Both the position numbers and the translations under genes were made by a program. A stretch of 64,000 nt of DNA from Gammaproteobacteria bacterium (lineage in GTDB: Bacteria; Pseudomonadota; Gammaproteobacteria; Ga0077536): assembly GCA_024234975.1 (NCBI GenBank), contig JACKNH010000021.1:4202-68201 (forward strand), written 5' to 3'. How positions within the stretch are numbered: position 1 is the stretch's first letter; each line of letters opens with the position of its first letter. Positions 27,599 to 36,877 of this stretch are shown one piece after another. Under the pieces are notes generated by a model, which saw only the letters and a program-made list of their open reading frames with translations, did not search any database and was not told the DNA's origin.

Positions 27599-28774
27599 TT
27601 ATCCGGCTGCGCCGCGAAATGCCGCCAGAATACGTTCCACCTGTTCGGTGGTATGCGCGGCGGTGATGCTGCAGCGGACGAGGCTGCTGCCATCCGGGGT
27701 GGCGGGCGGTTGCATCAGGTTGGTGTAGATGCCGGATTTCAACAATTTCTGCCAGAACCCCAGAGCCTTCGCACGCTCGACGAAGCGGACCGCGACCACC
27801 GGGCTGATGTCCGGACCCAGTTCATAACCCATTTCCTTCAGCCCGTTGTACAGGCGGGTCGCGTTATCCCACAGTTGTGTGCGCAGTTCCGGCCGTTTGC
27901 GGATCTGTTGCAGCGCCATGCGCGTGGTGGCAATGACAGAAGGACACGGCGAAGCGGTAAATATGTACGGCCGACTTGCGTAGCGGAACAAGGGCAATTC
28001 CGCATGGCGGCTGACGCAGAATCCGCCGATGGATCCGAGACTCTTGCTGAAGGTGCCGACCACGAAATCGGCCTGGTCAAGAATGCCGTCTGACTCGACC
28101 ACGCCGCGGCCGTTGTCTCCGAATACGCCAAGCGAGTGGGCTTCGTCAACAAACAGACACGCGCCGTACTTGTCCTTGATGCGGGCGATTTCCGCCAACG
28201 GGGCCTTGTCGCCGAAAACGCTGTACAGACCTTCAACCACCACCAGCGTACGCCGCGCATGGTCGCCAAGGCGACGCAGGCGGCTTTCCAGGCTTTCGGT
28301 GTCGTTATGCTTGAACCGGTAGATAGCAGCGCCGGTCATCTTGCAGCCGTCGTAAAGGCTGGCATGCGCGTCGGCATCCAGCAGCACTGCATCATCAGGG
28401 CCCGCCAGGGCGACGAGTGCGCCGAGGTTTGCAGCATAGCCGGTGGAAAAGACCATGCCGTAGGGATAGCCGTAAAACTCGGCCAGCTCCTGCTCGAGCA
28501 TCTTGTGATCGGAATAGGTACCGTTGGCCATGCGGGAGCCTGTCGTTCCGGTACCTTCTTCCTGCAGCGCGCGCTGCCCGGCCGCAATGCATTCCGGATC
28601 GAATGTCAGGCCCAGATAGTTGTTGGTGCCCACCAACAACGTGTGCCGGCCATCGATCATGGCTTCGGTCGGCGACAGTATTTTTTCGATCGTGATTTCA
28701 GTCGGGGCTGTGCCCTGGCTGGCCAACGCGTCACGGGTCGCGGCGTGCGCCTCGAATTTCTTCAGCAGTTCCAT
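27599..28774 (-). CDS. spt: Serine palmitoyltransferase (alpha-oxoamine synthase)
   Basis: A 391-residue PLP enzyme of the KBL/BioF/SPT family. It condenses L-serine with a long acyl thioester to give 3-ketosphinganine. Motifs: NNYLGLTFDPE, GTGTTGSRMANGTY, VVEGLYSVFGDKAPL, LFVDEAHSLGVFG and GTFSKSLGSIGG with PLP lysine Lys244. The family alone cannot distinguish SPT from 2-amino-3-ketobutyrate ligase or ALA synthase. The assignment rests on the dedicated acyl carrier protein 8 bp upstream and the adjacent ceramide reductase and acyl-AMP ligase genes, exactly the Caulobacter arrangement. Last gene of the four-gene minus-strand operon. Confidence 0.87.
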   Translation of the reverse strand: MELLKKFEAHAATRDALASQGTAPTEITIEKILSPTEAMIDGRHTLLVGTNNYLGLTFDPECIAAGQRALQEEGTGTTGSRMANGTYSDHKMLEQELAEFYGYPYGMVFSTGYAANLGALVALAGPDDAVLLDADAHASLYDGCKMTGAAIYRFKHNDTESLESRLRRLGDHARRTLVVVEGLYSVFGDKAPLAEIARIKDKYGACLFVDEAHSLGVFGDNGRGVVESDGILDQADFVVGTFSKSLGSIGGFCVSRHAELPLFRYASRPYIFTASPCPSVIATTRMALQQIRKRPELRTQLWDNATRLYNGLKEMGYELGPDISPVVAVRFVERAKALGFWQKLLKSGIYTNLMQPPATPDGSSLVRCSITAAHTTEQVERILAAFRGAAG

Positions 28775-28782
28775 AGTTGCGA

Positions 28783-29031
28783 TTACCGGTTTTGCAGACG
28801 GGCCACAACCTGTGCCATATCGAGCACGGTGTGCACATCGGACAGACTTTCAATATCGATATTGAGATCGTAATGGTCCTCAACATCGACGACGAATTCG
28901 AGAATGCTGACAGACTCCAGTCCCAGGTCGGCGACGAGGTTGGTTGATGCCTTGATCGTGCTGCCGGGCTTTGCATATTTGCCCAGCAATCCGCTCAGAA
29001 CCCCGGTAATGGTCTCAATGGTGTCACTCAA
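28783..29031 (-). CDS. Dedicated acyl carrier protein for sphingolipid synthesis
   Basis: An 82-residue acyl carrier protein. The phosphopantetheine attachment site is Ser40 in VADLGLESVSILEF, followed by the acidic helix III region VEDHYDLNIDIESL. The start is TTG 29031, 9 bases after an AGGAG ribosome-binding site. Longer upstream in-frame codons run into cerR and do not look like ACP. It probably delivers the acyl chain, loaded by the acyl-AMP ligase, to serine palmitoyltransferase. It begins 31 bp after cerR and ends 8 bp before spt. Confidence 0.85.
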   Translation of the reverse strand: MSDTIETITGVLSGLLGKYAKPGSTIKASTNLVADLGLESVSILEFVVDVEDHYDLNIDIESLSDVHTVLDMAQVVARLQNR

Positions 29032-29062
29032 CTTTGTAATCTCCTGCAAAGGCGGATACGCA

Positions 29063-29989
29063 TTACCCGCCAAACAACTCTTGCGCACCCGCAGCCAATG
29101 GCACGGTGGGCTGCCAACCGGTCGCAATGAAAAACGCGCCATTATCGCAGAGCCATTCCTGCTGCCAAAGCTCCCGGACCTTGCCCGGCGTCAGCATGGG
29201 CGCGTAGCCGAACAACCCGGACAACGTCCGGTTGATCGCGGCAACACCGGCAAGCAGTGCCCGTGGCACCGGGACCTGCACTGTGCTCCGACCGGCCAAT
29301 TCGGCCGTCATCGCCGGCCAGTCGTAGCCCCCCGGGAAACCATCATCCAGCGAATAGGTCTGGCCGGCGCAAACCGCACGGTGGTCCAGCCAGCTGACGA
29401 CCGCGGCCGCCAGATCCTTCACGTTCAGCAACGATATCCGCTGACCGGCCGGGCCGAGCCGCGGTTGAATACCGGCTCGCATCAATTTGAGCAGCGGCAG
29501 CATCTCCTGGTCGCCAGGACCGTAGATCGCCGGTGGGCGAAAAACCGTCCATTGCAAGCCAGGCACGTCCTGCAAGGCTTGTTCGCCCGCGCGCTTGCTC
29601 GCAGCATAGTCCGACACCTCGGGACGACTTGCCGCCAGTGATGACATCAGCAGCAGTGGAACGCCGTGTGCGGCGCAGGCGGCGGCCACATTTGCCACGC
29701 CGCGTACATTGGCTGACGCAAAGTCGCCGGGACTACGACCCCGCACACTGCCCGCGCAATAAATCGCGGCCGTGACGCCCTCCATGGCAGCGGCAATACG
29801 CGTCTGCTCATGCAATTCCGCCTGGAAGCATTCGGTATCGGCAGCCAGGCGGGAGACGTTCGGAGATCCGGCACGCACAAGCGCCCGCACCGCGTAACCG
29901 CGGGCGAGCAGGGATGTCTGCAAATGGGAACCGACGAAACCGGTGGCGCCGGTCAGCGCTATGCGCGCGACGCCACCATCATCAGCCAT
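29063..29989 (-). CDS. cerR: CerR-like NAD-dependent epimerase/dehydratase family reductase
   Basis: A 308-residue extended short-chain dehydrogenase. The nucleotide-binding loop TGATGFVGSHL lies at residues 13-23 and the catalytic pair Tyr128/Lys132 in YAASKRAGEQ. RPPAIYGPGDQEMLPLLKL is typical of epimerase-like members. In Caulobacter, the gene at this position, cerR, reduces the 3-keto group of the ceramide intermediate; I infer the same here from identical neighbours (aasR, acp, spt). It overlaps aasR by 8 bp, indicating translational coupling. Confidence 0.8.
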   Translation of the reverse strand: MADDGGVARIALTGATGFVGSHLQTSLLARGYAVRALVRAGSPNVSRLAADTECFQAELHEQTRIAAAMEGVTAAIYCAGSVRGRSPGDFASANVRGVANVAAACAAHGVPLLLMSSLAASRPEVSDYAASKRAGEQALQDVPGLQWTVFRPPAIYGPGDQEMLPLLKLMRAGIQPRLGPAGQRISLLNVKDLAAAVVSWLDHRAVCAGQTYSLDDGFPGGYDWPAMTAELAGRSTVQVPVPRALLAGVAAINRTLSGLFGYAPMLTPGKVRELWQQEWLCDNGAFFIATGWQPTVPLAAGAQELFGG

Positions 29990-31754
29990 GGGCTCCGGCT
30001 GTGTTCGCTACCGACCACTGGGCGTCTGCAGCGCGGGCAGCCGCGACGCGCTCGATATAATCCTGCTTGGCGCGTGAGCGCGAAAGCTTGCCCGACGAAG
30101 TACGCGGCAGCGTATGCGGAGACACCAGGTCTACGTGGCACTGAATTCCGAAATGGGTGCCGATCTTGGCGGTCAGCTCGTCAACCAGCTCCTTGCTCTT
30201 GGCCGGATTGGCTTCGCGTGATTCGACCACCATGATGACCTGGTCGGCGCCGTCGTCACCCGGCACGGCGAACGCTGAAACGTTGCCGAAACGCACGCCC
30301 GGCATCTGTTCAGCGACATATTCAAGATCATGCGGCCAGATGTTACGACCATTGATGATCATGACGTCCTTACGGCGTGACGTCACCACGACGTGTTCAC
30401 CAATTCGGTAGCCGATGTCGCCGGTATCAAGCCAACCATCCGCTGACAGTGACTCGGCGGTCGCATCAGCGTCGTTCAGGTAACCGCTCATGACACTCGG
30501 TCCGCGCAGACAGATGCGCCCGCAGATCCGATCACCGAGTTCGTTGCCCGCGTCATCACGGATGGACATTTCGTAACTCGGCATCAGCTTGCCGCAGTCG
30601 ACGAAAATCAGTGTATTGTCGTTTTCGATATCGCCGTCGTCGGCGAGCAGGACTTCGCCTTTGGCGGACATCACGTCCTTCTTCACCGCTTCGATCGCGA
30701 TACCTGTGTTGATCGGCGCGAAGCTGATGGCCAACGCACACTCCGCCATGCCATAGCAGGCCACGAACGCATTCGGATTGAAGTTGGCGGGCGCGAGCAC
30801 ATGGGCGAATTGCCGCAGCGGTTCAGGATTGATGCGCTCGGCGCCGACACAGGCCGCGCGCCATGCGCTCAGGTCGAACCGATCCTGATCGGACAGGCGC
30901 AGGCGCTTGGCGCACAGCGCATAGCCGAACGGCGGGCTGGATGAAATCGTGCCGCGGTTTTCCGACAGCACCTTCAACCACAGACGCGGGCGCATCGCGA
31001 ACGTGCGCGGGCTGATGTAGTCCGCCGACAACTGGCTGGACAACGGCAGCAATACGAAACCGACCAGACCCATGTCGTGATAGAAGGGCAGCCACGCCAC
31101 CATGCGATCCTCGCGCGTGATGTGCAGGCCTTCCCGGGCAATTTCAGTCAGATTCGCCAGTACCGCTTTCTGGGTGATGACTACGCCGCGCGGGAAGCGG
31201 GTACTGCCGGAGGTGTATTGAATGTAGGCGACATCGTCGGCACGCTGCGGCGTGAACGCCGCCGGAACGTCGGGGAGCGCAGCGAAATCCTCGGGCACGC
31301 CGGACTTCAACAGATCCAGCGGCGCTACCGCTTCATGGAGAAAGGCGACGTGGGATTCAGGCGATACGGCGACGCGCGCACCGCAGCTCTCGATCATCCG
31401 ACGGATCTGTTCGACATACGCCTGGTGCGCACCCACCTGCATGCCTGACGGCAACGCCACGGGCACCAGCCCGGCGTACTGGCATGCAAAGAAAAAACGG
31501 TGAAACATCGGGTCGGTCTCGGCAATGATGGCCACCCGCTCGCCCCGCTGGCAGCCCAGCGCCAGCAGTTTGCGCGCCAGCACCATGGCTTCATCGCGCA
31601 GGTCGCGGTAGCTCAGTACCTCGGCAAGTTCGCCCCGACCGTCGTAGAAGTTGTAGCCAGTGTCGCCCTGGGCCGCGTATTCAAGCGCTTCCACAAGGTT
31701 GGCAAAGTCATCGTTGCGCAACGGCAGGTGGTGATTGAGACCGGTAGGTTTCAT
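29982..31754 (-). CDS. Fatty acyl-AMP ligase / acyl-ACP synthetase
   Basis: A 590-residue ANL-superfamily enzyme that activates a fatty acid with ATP and loads it on a carrier protein. Motifs: AYIQYTSGSTRFPRGVVITQ (phosphate loop), LPFYHDMGLVGFVLLP, FVACYGMAECALAISF, GWLDTGDIGY and the terminal SSGKLSRSRAKQ. The HDMG and YGMAE motifs place it in the fatty acyl-AMP ligase branch rather than the CoA ligases. It corresponds to the Caulobacter acyl-ACP synthetase gene of the sphingolipid operon. ATG 31754 (MKPTGLNHHLPL) is chosen; an ATG directly before it and one 15 codons up are in frame. First gene of the operon. Confidence 0.85.
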   Translation of the reverse strand: MKPTGLNHHLPLRNDDFANLVEALEYAAQGDTGYNFYDGRGELAEVLSYRDLRDEAMVLARKLLALGCQRGERVAIIAETDPMFHRFFFACQYAGLVPVALPSGMQVGAHQAYVEQIRRMIESCGARVAVSPESHVAFLHEAVAPLDLLKSGVPEDFAALPDVPAAFTPQRADDVAYIQYTSGSTRFPRGVVITQKAVLANLTEIAREGLHITREDRMVAWLPFYHDMGLVGFVLLPLSSQLSADYISPRTFAMRPRLWLKVLSENRGTISSSPPFGYALCAKRLRLSDQDRFDLSAWRAACVGAERINPEPLRQFAHVLAPANFNPNAFVACYGMAECALAISFAPINTGIAIEAVKKDVMSAKGEVLLADDGDIENDNTLIFVDCGKLMPSYEMSIRDDAGNELGDRICGRICLRGPSVMSGYLNDADATAESLSADGWLDTGDIGYRIGEHVVVTSRRKDVMIINGRNIWPHDLEYVAEQMPGVRFGNVSAFAVPGDDGADQVIMVVESREANPAKSKELVDELTAKIGTHFGIQCHVDLVSPHTLPRTSSGKLSRSRAKQDYIERVAAARAADAQWSVANTAGAHG

Positions 31755-32075
31755 CATAATTTTGTTATTCAAAAGTACGAATTTCGCAAAGTAAAACAAC
31801 GACAGGTTCGACGCGGGCGCCCGAAACCGGTCAAAAAGAATCAGGAATTATACCCAATTCATACACTTACGGAACATCCCAGGTTCACAGGCGGGATCTG
31901 GCCGCCGAGCCCGGGATATCCTGGCAAAGTCGGTACAAACGATGGCGTCCTGTGCCTGATGCGGGCGCCCGGCCGGACGCTTCCCCTGACGCCCCGGACC
32001 AGACCTGCGGCAAGCCGCAGCCTGCATGACGCGCAATGGTGCGTTGCAATTGCTGAACAACGGCTGAACAACAGA
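31755..32075. other. Upstream region of the spt operon
   Basis: 321 bp with no gene. The part next to the acyl-AMP ligase is AT-rich and holds the promoter candidate at 31847-31874. The remainder is GC-rich and follows the stop codon of the malonyl-CoA decarboxylase gene, which reads in the same direction. No terminator hairpin was recognised between the two. Confidence 0.5.
31847..31874 (-). promoter_or_regulatory. Predicted promoter of the aasR-cerR-acp-spt operon
   Basis: Minus strand: perfect TATAAT at 31852-31847 with a weak -35 TTCCGT at 31874-31869, 16 bp apart, about 90 bp upstream of the acyl-AMP ligase start. The poor -35 suggests activator dependence or a misassigned element. Confidence 0.4.
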
Positions 32076-33413
32076 TTAGAGTCGTTTCGGTCGCTTCGCC
32101 GCGAGGCTCCGGAGCGCCGATGAGCAGACGACTTCGAAGTCGTTGACATAGGCTTCGTGATTCTGGGCGACGGTCTTGCGGTCATAGACATAATTGACCA
32201 GCAGGCCGTAAGACTCGCGCAGTCCTTTCTCGGACCGGTCGCCCAACCAGTTCAGTCGCTCCAGGCGCGCACCGTTGCGCAGATGGAACCGGGCTACCGG
32301 GTCGCCCGGCTCTTCGCCGCGTTTGACATTCAGCAGGTAGTCCGCGCACAAGTGCATCATCAGGGGCTTGATGGCATTGGCCTTGCCCTCATCGTCGAGC
32401 CAGTGGGCGGGCCCATCTGCCAGCAACTCGCGCTCGGCATCGGACAGCGCTGCCGCACCTTCGGCGGTCGCCAGCCAGGTCTCGAGATGACGGCGGAAAC
32501 CGGGGATCGGCGACAAGGTCGAGAAACGGGTGATACCTGGCACGTCGCGGGCCAGCGAATCCGTCACCTGCTTGATCAGGAAATTGCCGAACGTGATACC
32601 GGACAAGCCGCGCTGGCAGTTGCTGATGGAGTAAAAGATGGCTGTATCAGCCTCGACCTCTTCATCCGCCGCCGGCGGCGCCGAATCGAGCACGGTCTGG
32701 ATCGAGTCCGCCAGCCCCTTGACCAACGCCACCTGCACAAATATCAATGGATCGTCCGGCAGCGCTGGATGGAAGAAGCCATAGCAACGTCGGTCATTGG
32801 CCAGGCGCCGTTGCAGATCGGGCCAGCCACGAATTTCATGTACCGCTTCGTATGCGATCAATTTTTCGAGGATGAATGCCGGCGTCTGCCAATCGATACG
32901 GCGCAACGTCAGAAAGCCCCGGTTGAACCATGACAGCAGCAGATGTTCGATATCGCGGTCGACCGGCGCAAGCTGCGGATGCTTGCGTAATACCCGCAGC
33001 AGATGCTCACGCATTTCGATCAGCGCCGCCGTGCCATTGGGTGCTGTATTCAGCAGGCGAAAGAGTTCCTGGCGCGGGGCCTCGGCGGCATCGGCCAACG
33101 CCGCCGCCGTATCCGGCCCCGGGGAAGACTGGTAGTCACTGATTGCGGCGCCCAGGCGCTGTTCATCGGCGCCGAACCGGTCACGCAGCATCTCAAAGAA
33201 CTCGATCCGCTCCGCTTCCTCCAGGGTTGCATACAGCTCGAGGATGCGATGCGCCAGCACGATGACCGACGCTTCGCCCTTGAGATCCAGCAGTTTTTCG
33301 CACATCTCACCCAGCTGTGCCTGGCGCCGCGTAGAGGCGACTTCGAACACCCCCCGCCCGGCGCTGGTGAGCCCGGCAATGATGTCCTTGAGACCCGTTA
33401 TCCGCATCGGCAT
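32076..33413 (-). CDS. Malonyl-CoA decarboxylase
   Basis: A 445-residue enzyme of the MLYCD family, which decarboxylates malonyl-CoA to acetyl-CoA. Recognised by the helical N-terminal domain and the GNAT-like catalytic domain, with ETWLATAEG, SISNCQRGLSGITFGNFLIKQV, FSTLSPIPGFRRHLE and DPVARFHLRNGARLERLNWLGD. The conserved STLSPIPGF Ser and HLRNGA His are the expected catalytic residues. The tail SLAAKRPKRL is basic; peroxisomal signals do not apply in bacteria. No malonate-uptake or malonyl-CoA synthetase gene is adjacent, so it may simply balance malonyl-CoA in lipid synthesis. Confidence 0.9.
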   Translation of the reverse strand: MPMRITGLKDIIAGLTSAGRGVFEVASTRRQAQLGEMCEKLLDLKGEASVIVLAHRILELYATLEEAERIEFFEMLRDRFGADEQRLGAAISDYQSSPGPDTAAALADAAEAPRQELFRLLNTAPNGTAALIEMREHLLRVLRKHPQLAPVDRDIEHLLLSWFNRGFLTLRRIDWQTPAFILEKLIAYEAVHEIRGWPDLQRRLANDRRCYGFFHPALPDDPLIFVQVALVKGLADSIQTVLDSAPPAADEEVEADTAIFYSISNCQRGLSGITFGNFLIKQVTDSLARDVPGITRFSTLSPIPGFRRHLETWLATAEGAAALSDAERELLADGPAHWLDDEGKANAIKPLMMHLCADYLLNVKRGEEPGDPVARFHLRNGARLERLNWLGDRSEKGLRESYGLLVNYVYDRKTVAQNHEAYVNDFEVVCSSALRSLAAKRPKRL

Positions 33414-33476
33414 GTCAGTCGTCGGGTTTCATCACGCCGCCGCGCAGGCAGCGCGATGAAGCCCTGTGCTCCTTGT

Positions 33477-34586
33477 TCAGAACTCGACGACAGACCTGAT
33501 CGATTTGCCGGCGTGCATCAGTTCAAACGCATCGTTGATCTTGTCCAGCGGCATCTTGTGGGTGATGAGATCATCGATGTTGATCTTGCCGTCCATGTAC
33601 CAATCGACGATCTGCGGCACCTGGGTCCGGCCTTTGACGCCGCCGAACGCCGTCCCTTTCCAGACCCGCCCTGTGACCAGCTGGAAAGGACGCGTGGAGA
33701 TCTCCTGGCCAGCGCCGGCAACGCCGATGATGATGCTTTCGCCCCAGCCGCGATGACAGCATTCAAGGGCCTGGCGCATGACAGTGGTGTTGCCGATGCA
33801 CTCAAATGAATAATCCGCGCCGCCGTTGGTCAGACTGACCAGGTACGGCACCAGATCGCCTTCAACCTCTTTCGGATTGACGAAATGCGTCATGCCGAAC
33901 TTCTCCGCCATTTCGCGCCGGGCCGGGTTGAGATCGACGCCGATGATCTTGTCGGCGCCGGCAATGCGGCAGCCCTGGATCACGTTCAGCCCGATACCAC
34001 CCAGACCGAACACCACGCAATTGGCGCCCGGTGTCACCTTGGCGGTGTAGAACACCGCGCCGATACCGGTGGTGACGCCGCAACCGATGTAGCAGACCTT
34101 GTCGAACGGCGCGTCTTCGCGAATCTTGGCCAGCGCGATTTCCGGTAACACGGTGTGGTTGGAAAACGTCGAACACCCCATGTAGTGAAAGACCTTGTCA
34201 TTGCCGATGGAAAACCGGCTGGTGCCGTCCGGCATCAGGCCCTGACCCTGCGTGGCGCGAATGGCCGTGCACAGGTTGGTCTTGCCCGAGGTGCACGATT
34301 TGCACTGGCGGCATTCCGGCGTGTACAGGGGAATCACGTGGTCGCCGGGTTTCAAACTCGTGACGCCGGGTCCAACCTCGACCACCACGCCCGCGCCTTC
34401 ATGACCGAGAATTGCCGGGAACAGCCCTTCGGGATCGGCGCCGGACAGCGTGAACTCATCGGTATGACAGATACCGGTGGCCTTGATTTCCACCAGCACT
34501 TCGCCCGCTTTGGGGCCTTCCAGATTCACGGTCTCGATCGAAAGCGGTTTGCCGGCGGCTACCGCGACTGCGGCACGGGTCTTCAT
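33477..34586 (-). CDS. frmA: S-(hydroxymethyl)glutathione dehydrogenase / class III alcohol dehydrogenase
   Basis: A 369-residue zinc alcohol dehydrogenase that oxidises S-hydroxymethylglutathione, the formaldehyde-glutathione adduct, with NAD. It shows catalytic zinc ligands in GICHTDEF and LGHEGAGVV, the structural zinc cluster ECRQCKSCTSGKTNLC and the Rossmann loop GLGGIGLN. DGTSRFS and VCYIGCGVTTGIGAV are class III signatures. ATG 34586 follows AGGAG by 10 bases; the longer frame upstream is basic junk. No S-formylglutathione hydrolase gene lies beside it. Divergent from the dehalogenase-like gene. Confidence 0.92.
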   Translation of the reverse strand: MKTRAAVAVAAGKPLSIETVNLEGPKAGEVLVEIKATGICHTDEFTLSGADPEGLFPAILGHEGAGVVVEVGPGVTSLKPGDHVIPLYTPECRQCKSCTSGKTNLCTAIRATQGQGLMPDGTSRFSIGNDKVFHYMGCSTFSNHTVLPEIALAKIREDAPFDKVCYIGCGVTTGIGAVFYTAKVTPGANCVVFGLGGIGLNVIQGCRIAGADKIIGVDLNPARREMAEKFGMTHFVNPKEVEGDLVPYLVSLTNGGADYSFECIGNTTVMRQALECCHRGWGESIIIGVAGAGQEISTRPFQLVTGRVWKGTAFGGVKGRTQVPQIVDWYMDGKINIDDLITHKMPLDKINDAFELMHAGKSIRSVVEF

Positions 34587-34723
34587 GATGCAGCTGCTCC
34601 TGTTCAAGTTGTAGATCGCGTGGCCGGTTATCTTAGCACCGCCTTTTGACGGTTGCCGTCTCCCGCGGCGTCGGCGCAAAATCCAACCTCCGCGACCAGT
34701 TCCATCAGGATGATCTCAACGCG

Positions 34724-36877
34724 ATGATTTTCCTCTCAAACTCCGATCGACCATTTCATTTCGGCCCATATCCGCTTGAGCGATTGCCGCGCGCGAAGGC
34801 GGAACAGCAATCGGCGAATGCGGAATTGTCGCTGCCCACGGCACCTGTCGACTCACTCGGCTGCGCCCTGGAGCGTTATCGCAAGTTGTTCCTCGCCTCG
34901 CGGGAAGGACCGGTGGCGCCGGAAACTGCGCCGCTGCCTGACGACTTGATGCGTCGAACCATCGATATCAAAGGTGCCGGCTATTTCCTTGATGCCAGCC
35001 AGATGGGCATCTGCCCATTGCAAATCTCGGACTGGCGCTCAGCCCCCGCCGCGACCCACGAATTTGCCGTTGTTGTCCTGGTGGCGTATCCGCGATGCGC
35101 CGAACCCGCCAATCCCGCCAGCAATTGGACACGGCATAATCAGCACGGCGCCGCGGAAACGCGCGCAGTGGAAATCGCAGTGTGCCTGGCGCATCAAATC
35201 CGCAATATGGGTTTCGCCGCGACCGCGCACGGTATACGGGATGGCGAAGGGGATGTGGCGCCCGGGCCTCTGGTCATCCGGGCCGGTCTCGCCGTCTCCG
35301 ATGCAGGCCGACTCACCAATCCTTTCGTGGGAGACGCGTTTGCCGTTGCCGTGGTCACCACGGCTTATCCGCTGATATGTGATCAGCCACTGGCCGAGGG
35401 CGCACTGCGCGCCCGCAACAGCCTGGGCTACTGGCTGGGACTCGGCGGCGCCACTTCCGGCCTGGAGCGATGGCGCCGGCAGCGACGTGCGACACACTTG
35501 AGTCGCTATCCGATGGAGGACGTAGGACGCGTAGCGCGGCCCACAACCTTGATTCTTGACGATGAAGTCCCTCGCGTCCCCAAGCGCGCCGCGTTCTTCG
35601 AACGCGCGATGCGCGGTGATCTCGACGCGCGCATGCAACGGGAACGTACGCGCTTTTCGTTCAAACATCCGCTCGCCGCCGCGATGACATCGCATATCCG
35701 CGCCATGGCGCCGTTGCAGGATGGTCCGGTGGCGCCGGCAGCCACCGGTCTCGAAGATCCGGCGGCGAACGCACGGGCGCTCAAATCACTCGGCTACTTC
35801 CTCGGCGCAGACCTCGTCGGCATCTGCGAGATTCCGCGCTACGCCTGGTATTCGCACCATGCCGATGGCAGACCGATCGAACCCTATCATCGATATGCCG
35901 TAGTGATGTTGATCGACCAGGGCTACGACACCATGGAAGGCGCCTCGGGCGATGACTGGATTTCCGGTGCGCAGTCGATGCGCGCCTACATGCGCGGCGC
36001 GGACATCGCCGGCATCATGGCGGAACATCTACGCAATCTCGGTCACGCCTCACGCGCGCAAACCAACATCGATTCCGATGTGCTGCATATTCCGCTGATC
36101 CTGTGGGCGGGACTCGGCGAACTCAGCCGCATCGGCGAACTGGTCCTCAACCCGTTTGTCGGCCCGCGTTTCAAATCCGTGGTGATGACTACCGATTTGC
36201 CGCTGCAAGTTGATGCGCCCATCGATTTCGGCCTGCAGCGCTTCTGCGCTTCGTGTCGCAAATGCGCGCGCGAATGTCCGTGCGACGCGATCCCCTACGG
36301 CGATAAGGTGATGTTCAACGGCTACGCAATCTGGAAACCCGATGTCGAGCGCTGTACACGCTATCGCCTGTCCAACCAGCGTGGATTGGCCTGCGGGCGC
36401 TGTATGAAAACCTGTCCACTGAATAAGGACACCACGCTGGACGCGCCGTTGTATATCCAGATCGCGAACTGGCTCGGCATCCACGCCCGCTGGTTGAAAC
36501 CGGTACTGCCGCCGTTGGCGGCGAAACTGGATGACTGGCTGGGTTACGGCCGCCGCCTGCCGGCCAAGAAATGGTGGCTGGACCTCGAGTATACCGACGG
36601 CAAGTGCGTAACCCCGAAAGGCGTCAATCAACGCGACATCGCACCGGGCAGCGAAACCGATCCGGCCAAACACAAGGTCGCGTATTATCATGCCAGCATG
36701 ATGCCGCCACCCGATGCAGGTGCGACCCCGTACCCGGTAGATCGCAAGCAAGGCATCGCTGCCGCAGACGTGGTGGAAACACCGGAGCAAGCGCTGGCAC
36801 GCCGCGCCCGGGGCGAACGCGCACCGGCGCATTACCAACCCACACCGGCTGCCAACCGTGCCGGTATATCAGACTGA
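34724..36877 (+). CDS. Cobalamin-dependent reductive dehalogenase-like protein (self-sufficient type)
   Basis: A 717-residue iron-sulfur protein. Two related halves are visible: GAGYFLDASQMGICPLQISDW with NPFVGDAFAVAVVTTAYPL (about 85-230), and SLGYFLGADLVGICEIPRYAW with NPFVGPRFKSVVMTTDLPL (about 355-490). Two 4Fe-4S motifs follow (about 508-566): CASCRKCARECPCDAI, then CTRY and CGRCMKTCPL. A duplicated cobalamin-binding-type domain plus two clusters, without a Tat signal or membrane anchor, fits the aerobic RdhA type (NpRdhA, BhbA). It ends with about 150 residues lacking a recognised reductase domain. Substrate unknown; a non-dehalogenating role is possible. ATG 34724 is favoured over TTG 34646. 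Confidence 0.72.
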   Translation: MIFLSNSDRPFHFGPYPLERLPRAKAEQQSANAELSLPTAPVDSLGCALERYRKLFLASREGPVAPETAPLPDDLMRRTIDIKGAGYFLDASQMGICPLQISDWRSAPAATHEFAVVVLVAYPRCAEPANPASNWTRHNQHGAAETRAVEIAVCLAHQIRNMGFAATAHGIRDGEGDVAPGPLVIRAGLAVSDAGRLTNPFVGDAFAVAVVTTAYPLICDQPLAEGALRARNSLGYWLGLGGATSGLERWRRQRRATHLSRYPMEDVGRVARPTTLILDDEVPRVPKRAAFFERAMRGDLDARMQRERTRFSFKHPLAAAMTSHIRAMAPLQDGPVAPAATGLEDPAANARALKSLGYFLGADLVGICEIPRYAWYSHHADGRPIEPYHRYAVVMLIDQGYDTMEGASGDDWISGAQSMRAYMRGADIAGIMAEHLRNLGHASRAQTNIDSDVLHIPLILWAGLGELSRIGELVLNPFVGPRFKSVVMTTDLPLQVDAPIDFGLQRFCASCRKCARECPCDAIPYGDKVMFNGYAIWKPDVERCTRYRLSNQRGLACGRCMKTCPLNKDTTLDAPLYIQIANWLGIHARWLKPVLPPLAAKLDDWLGYGRRLPAKKWWLDLEYTDGKCVTPKGVNQRDIAPGSETDPAKHKVAYYHASMMPPPDAGATPYPVDRKQGIAAADVVETPEQALARRARGERAPAHYQPTPAANRAGISD

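Noticed and set aside
27599..28774. 2-amino-3-ketobutyrate CoA ligase (threonine catabolism)
   Set aside because: No threonine dehydrogenase nearby; the dedicated ACP and ceramide genes favour serine palmitoyltransferase.
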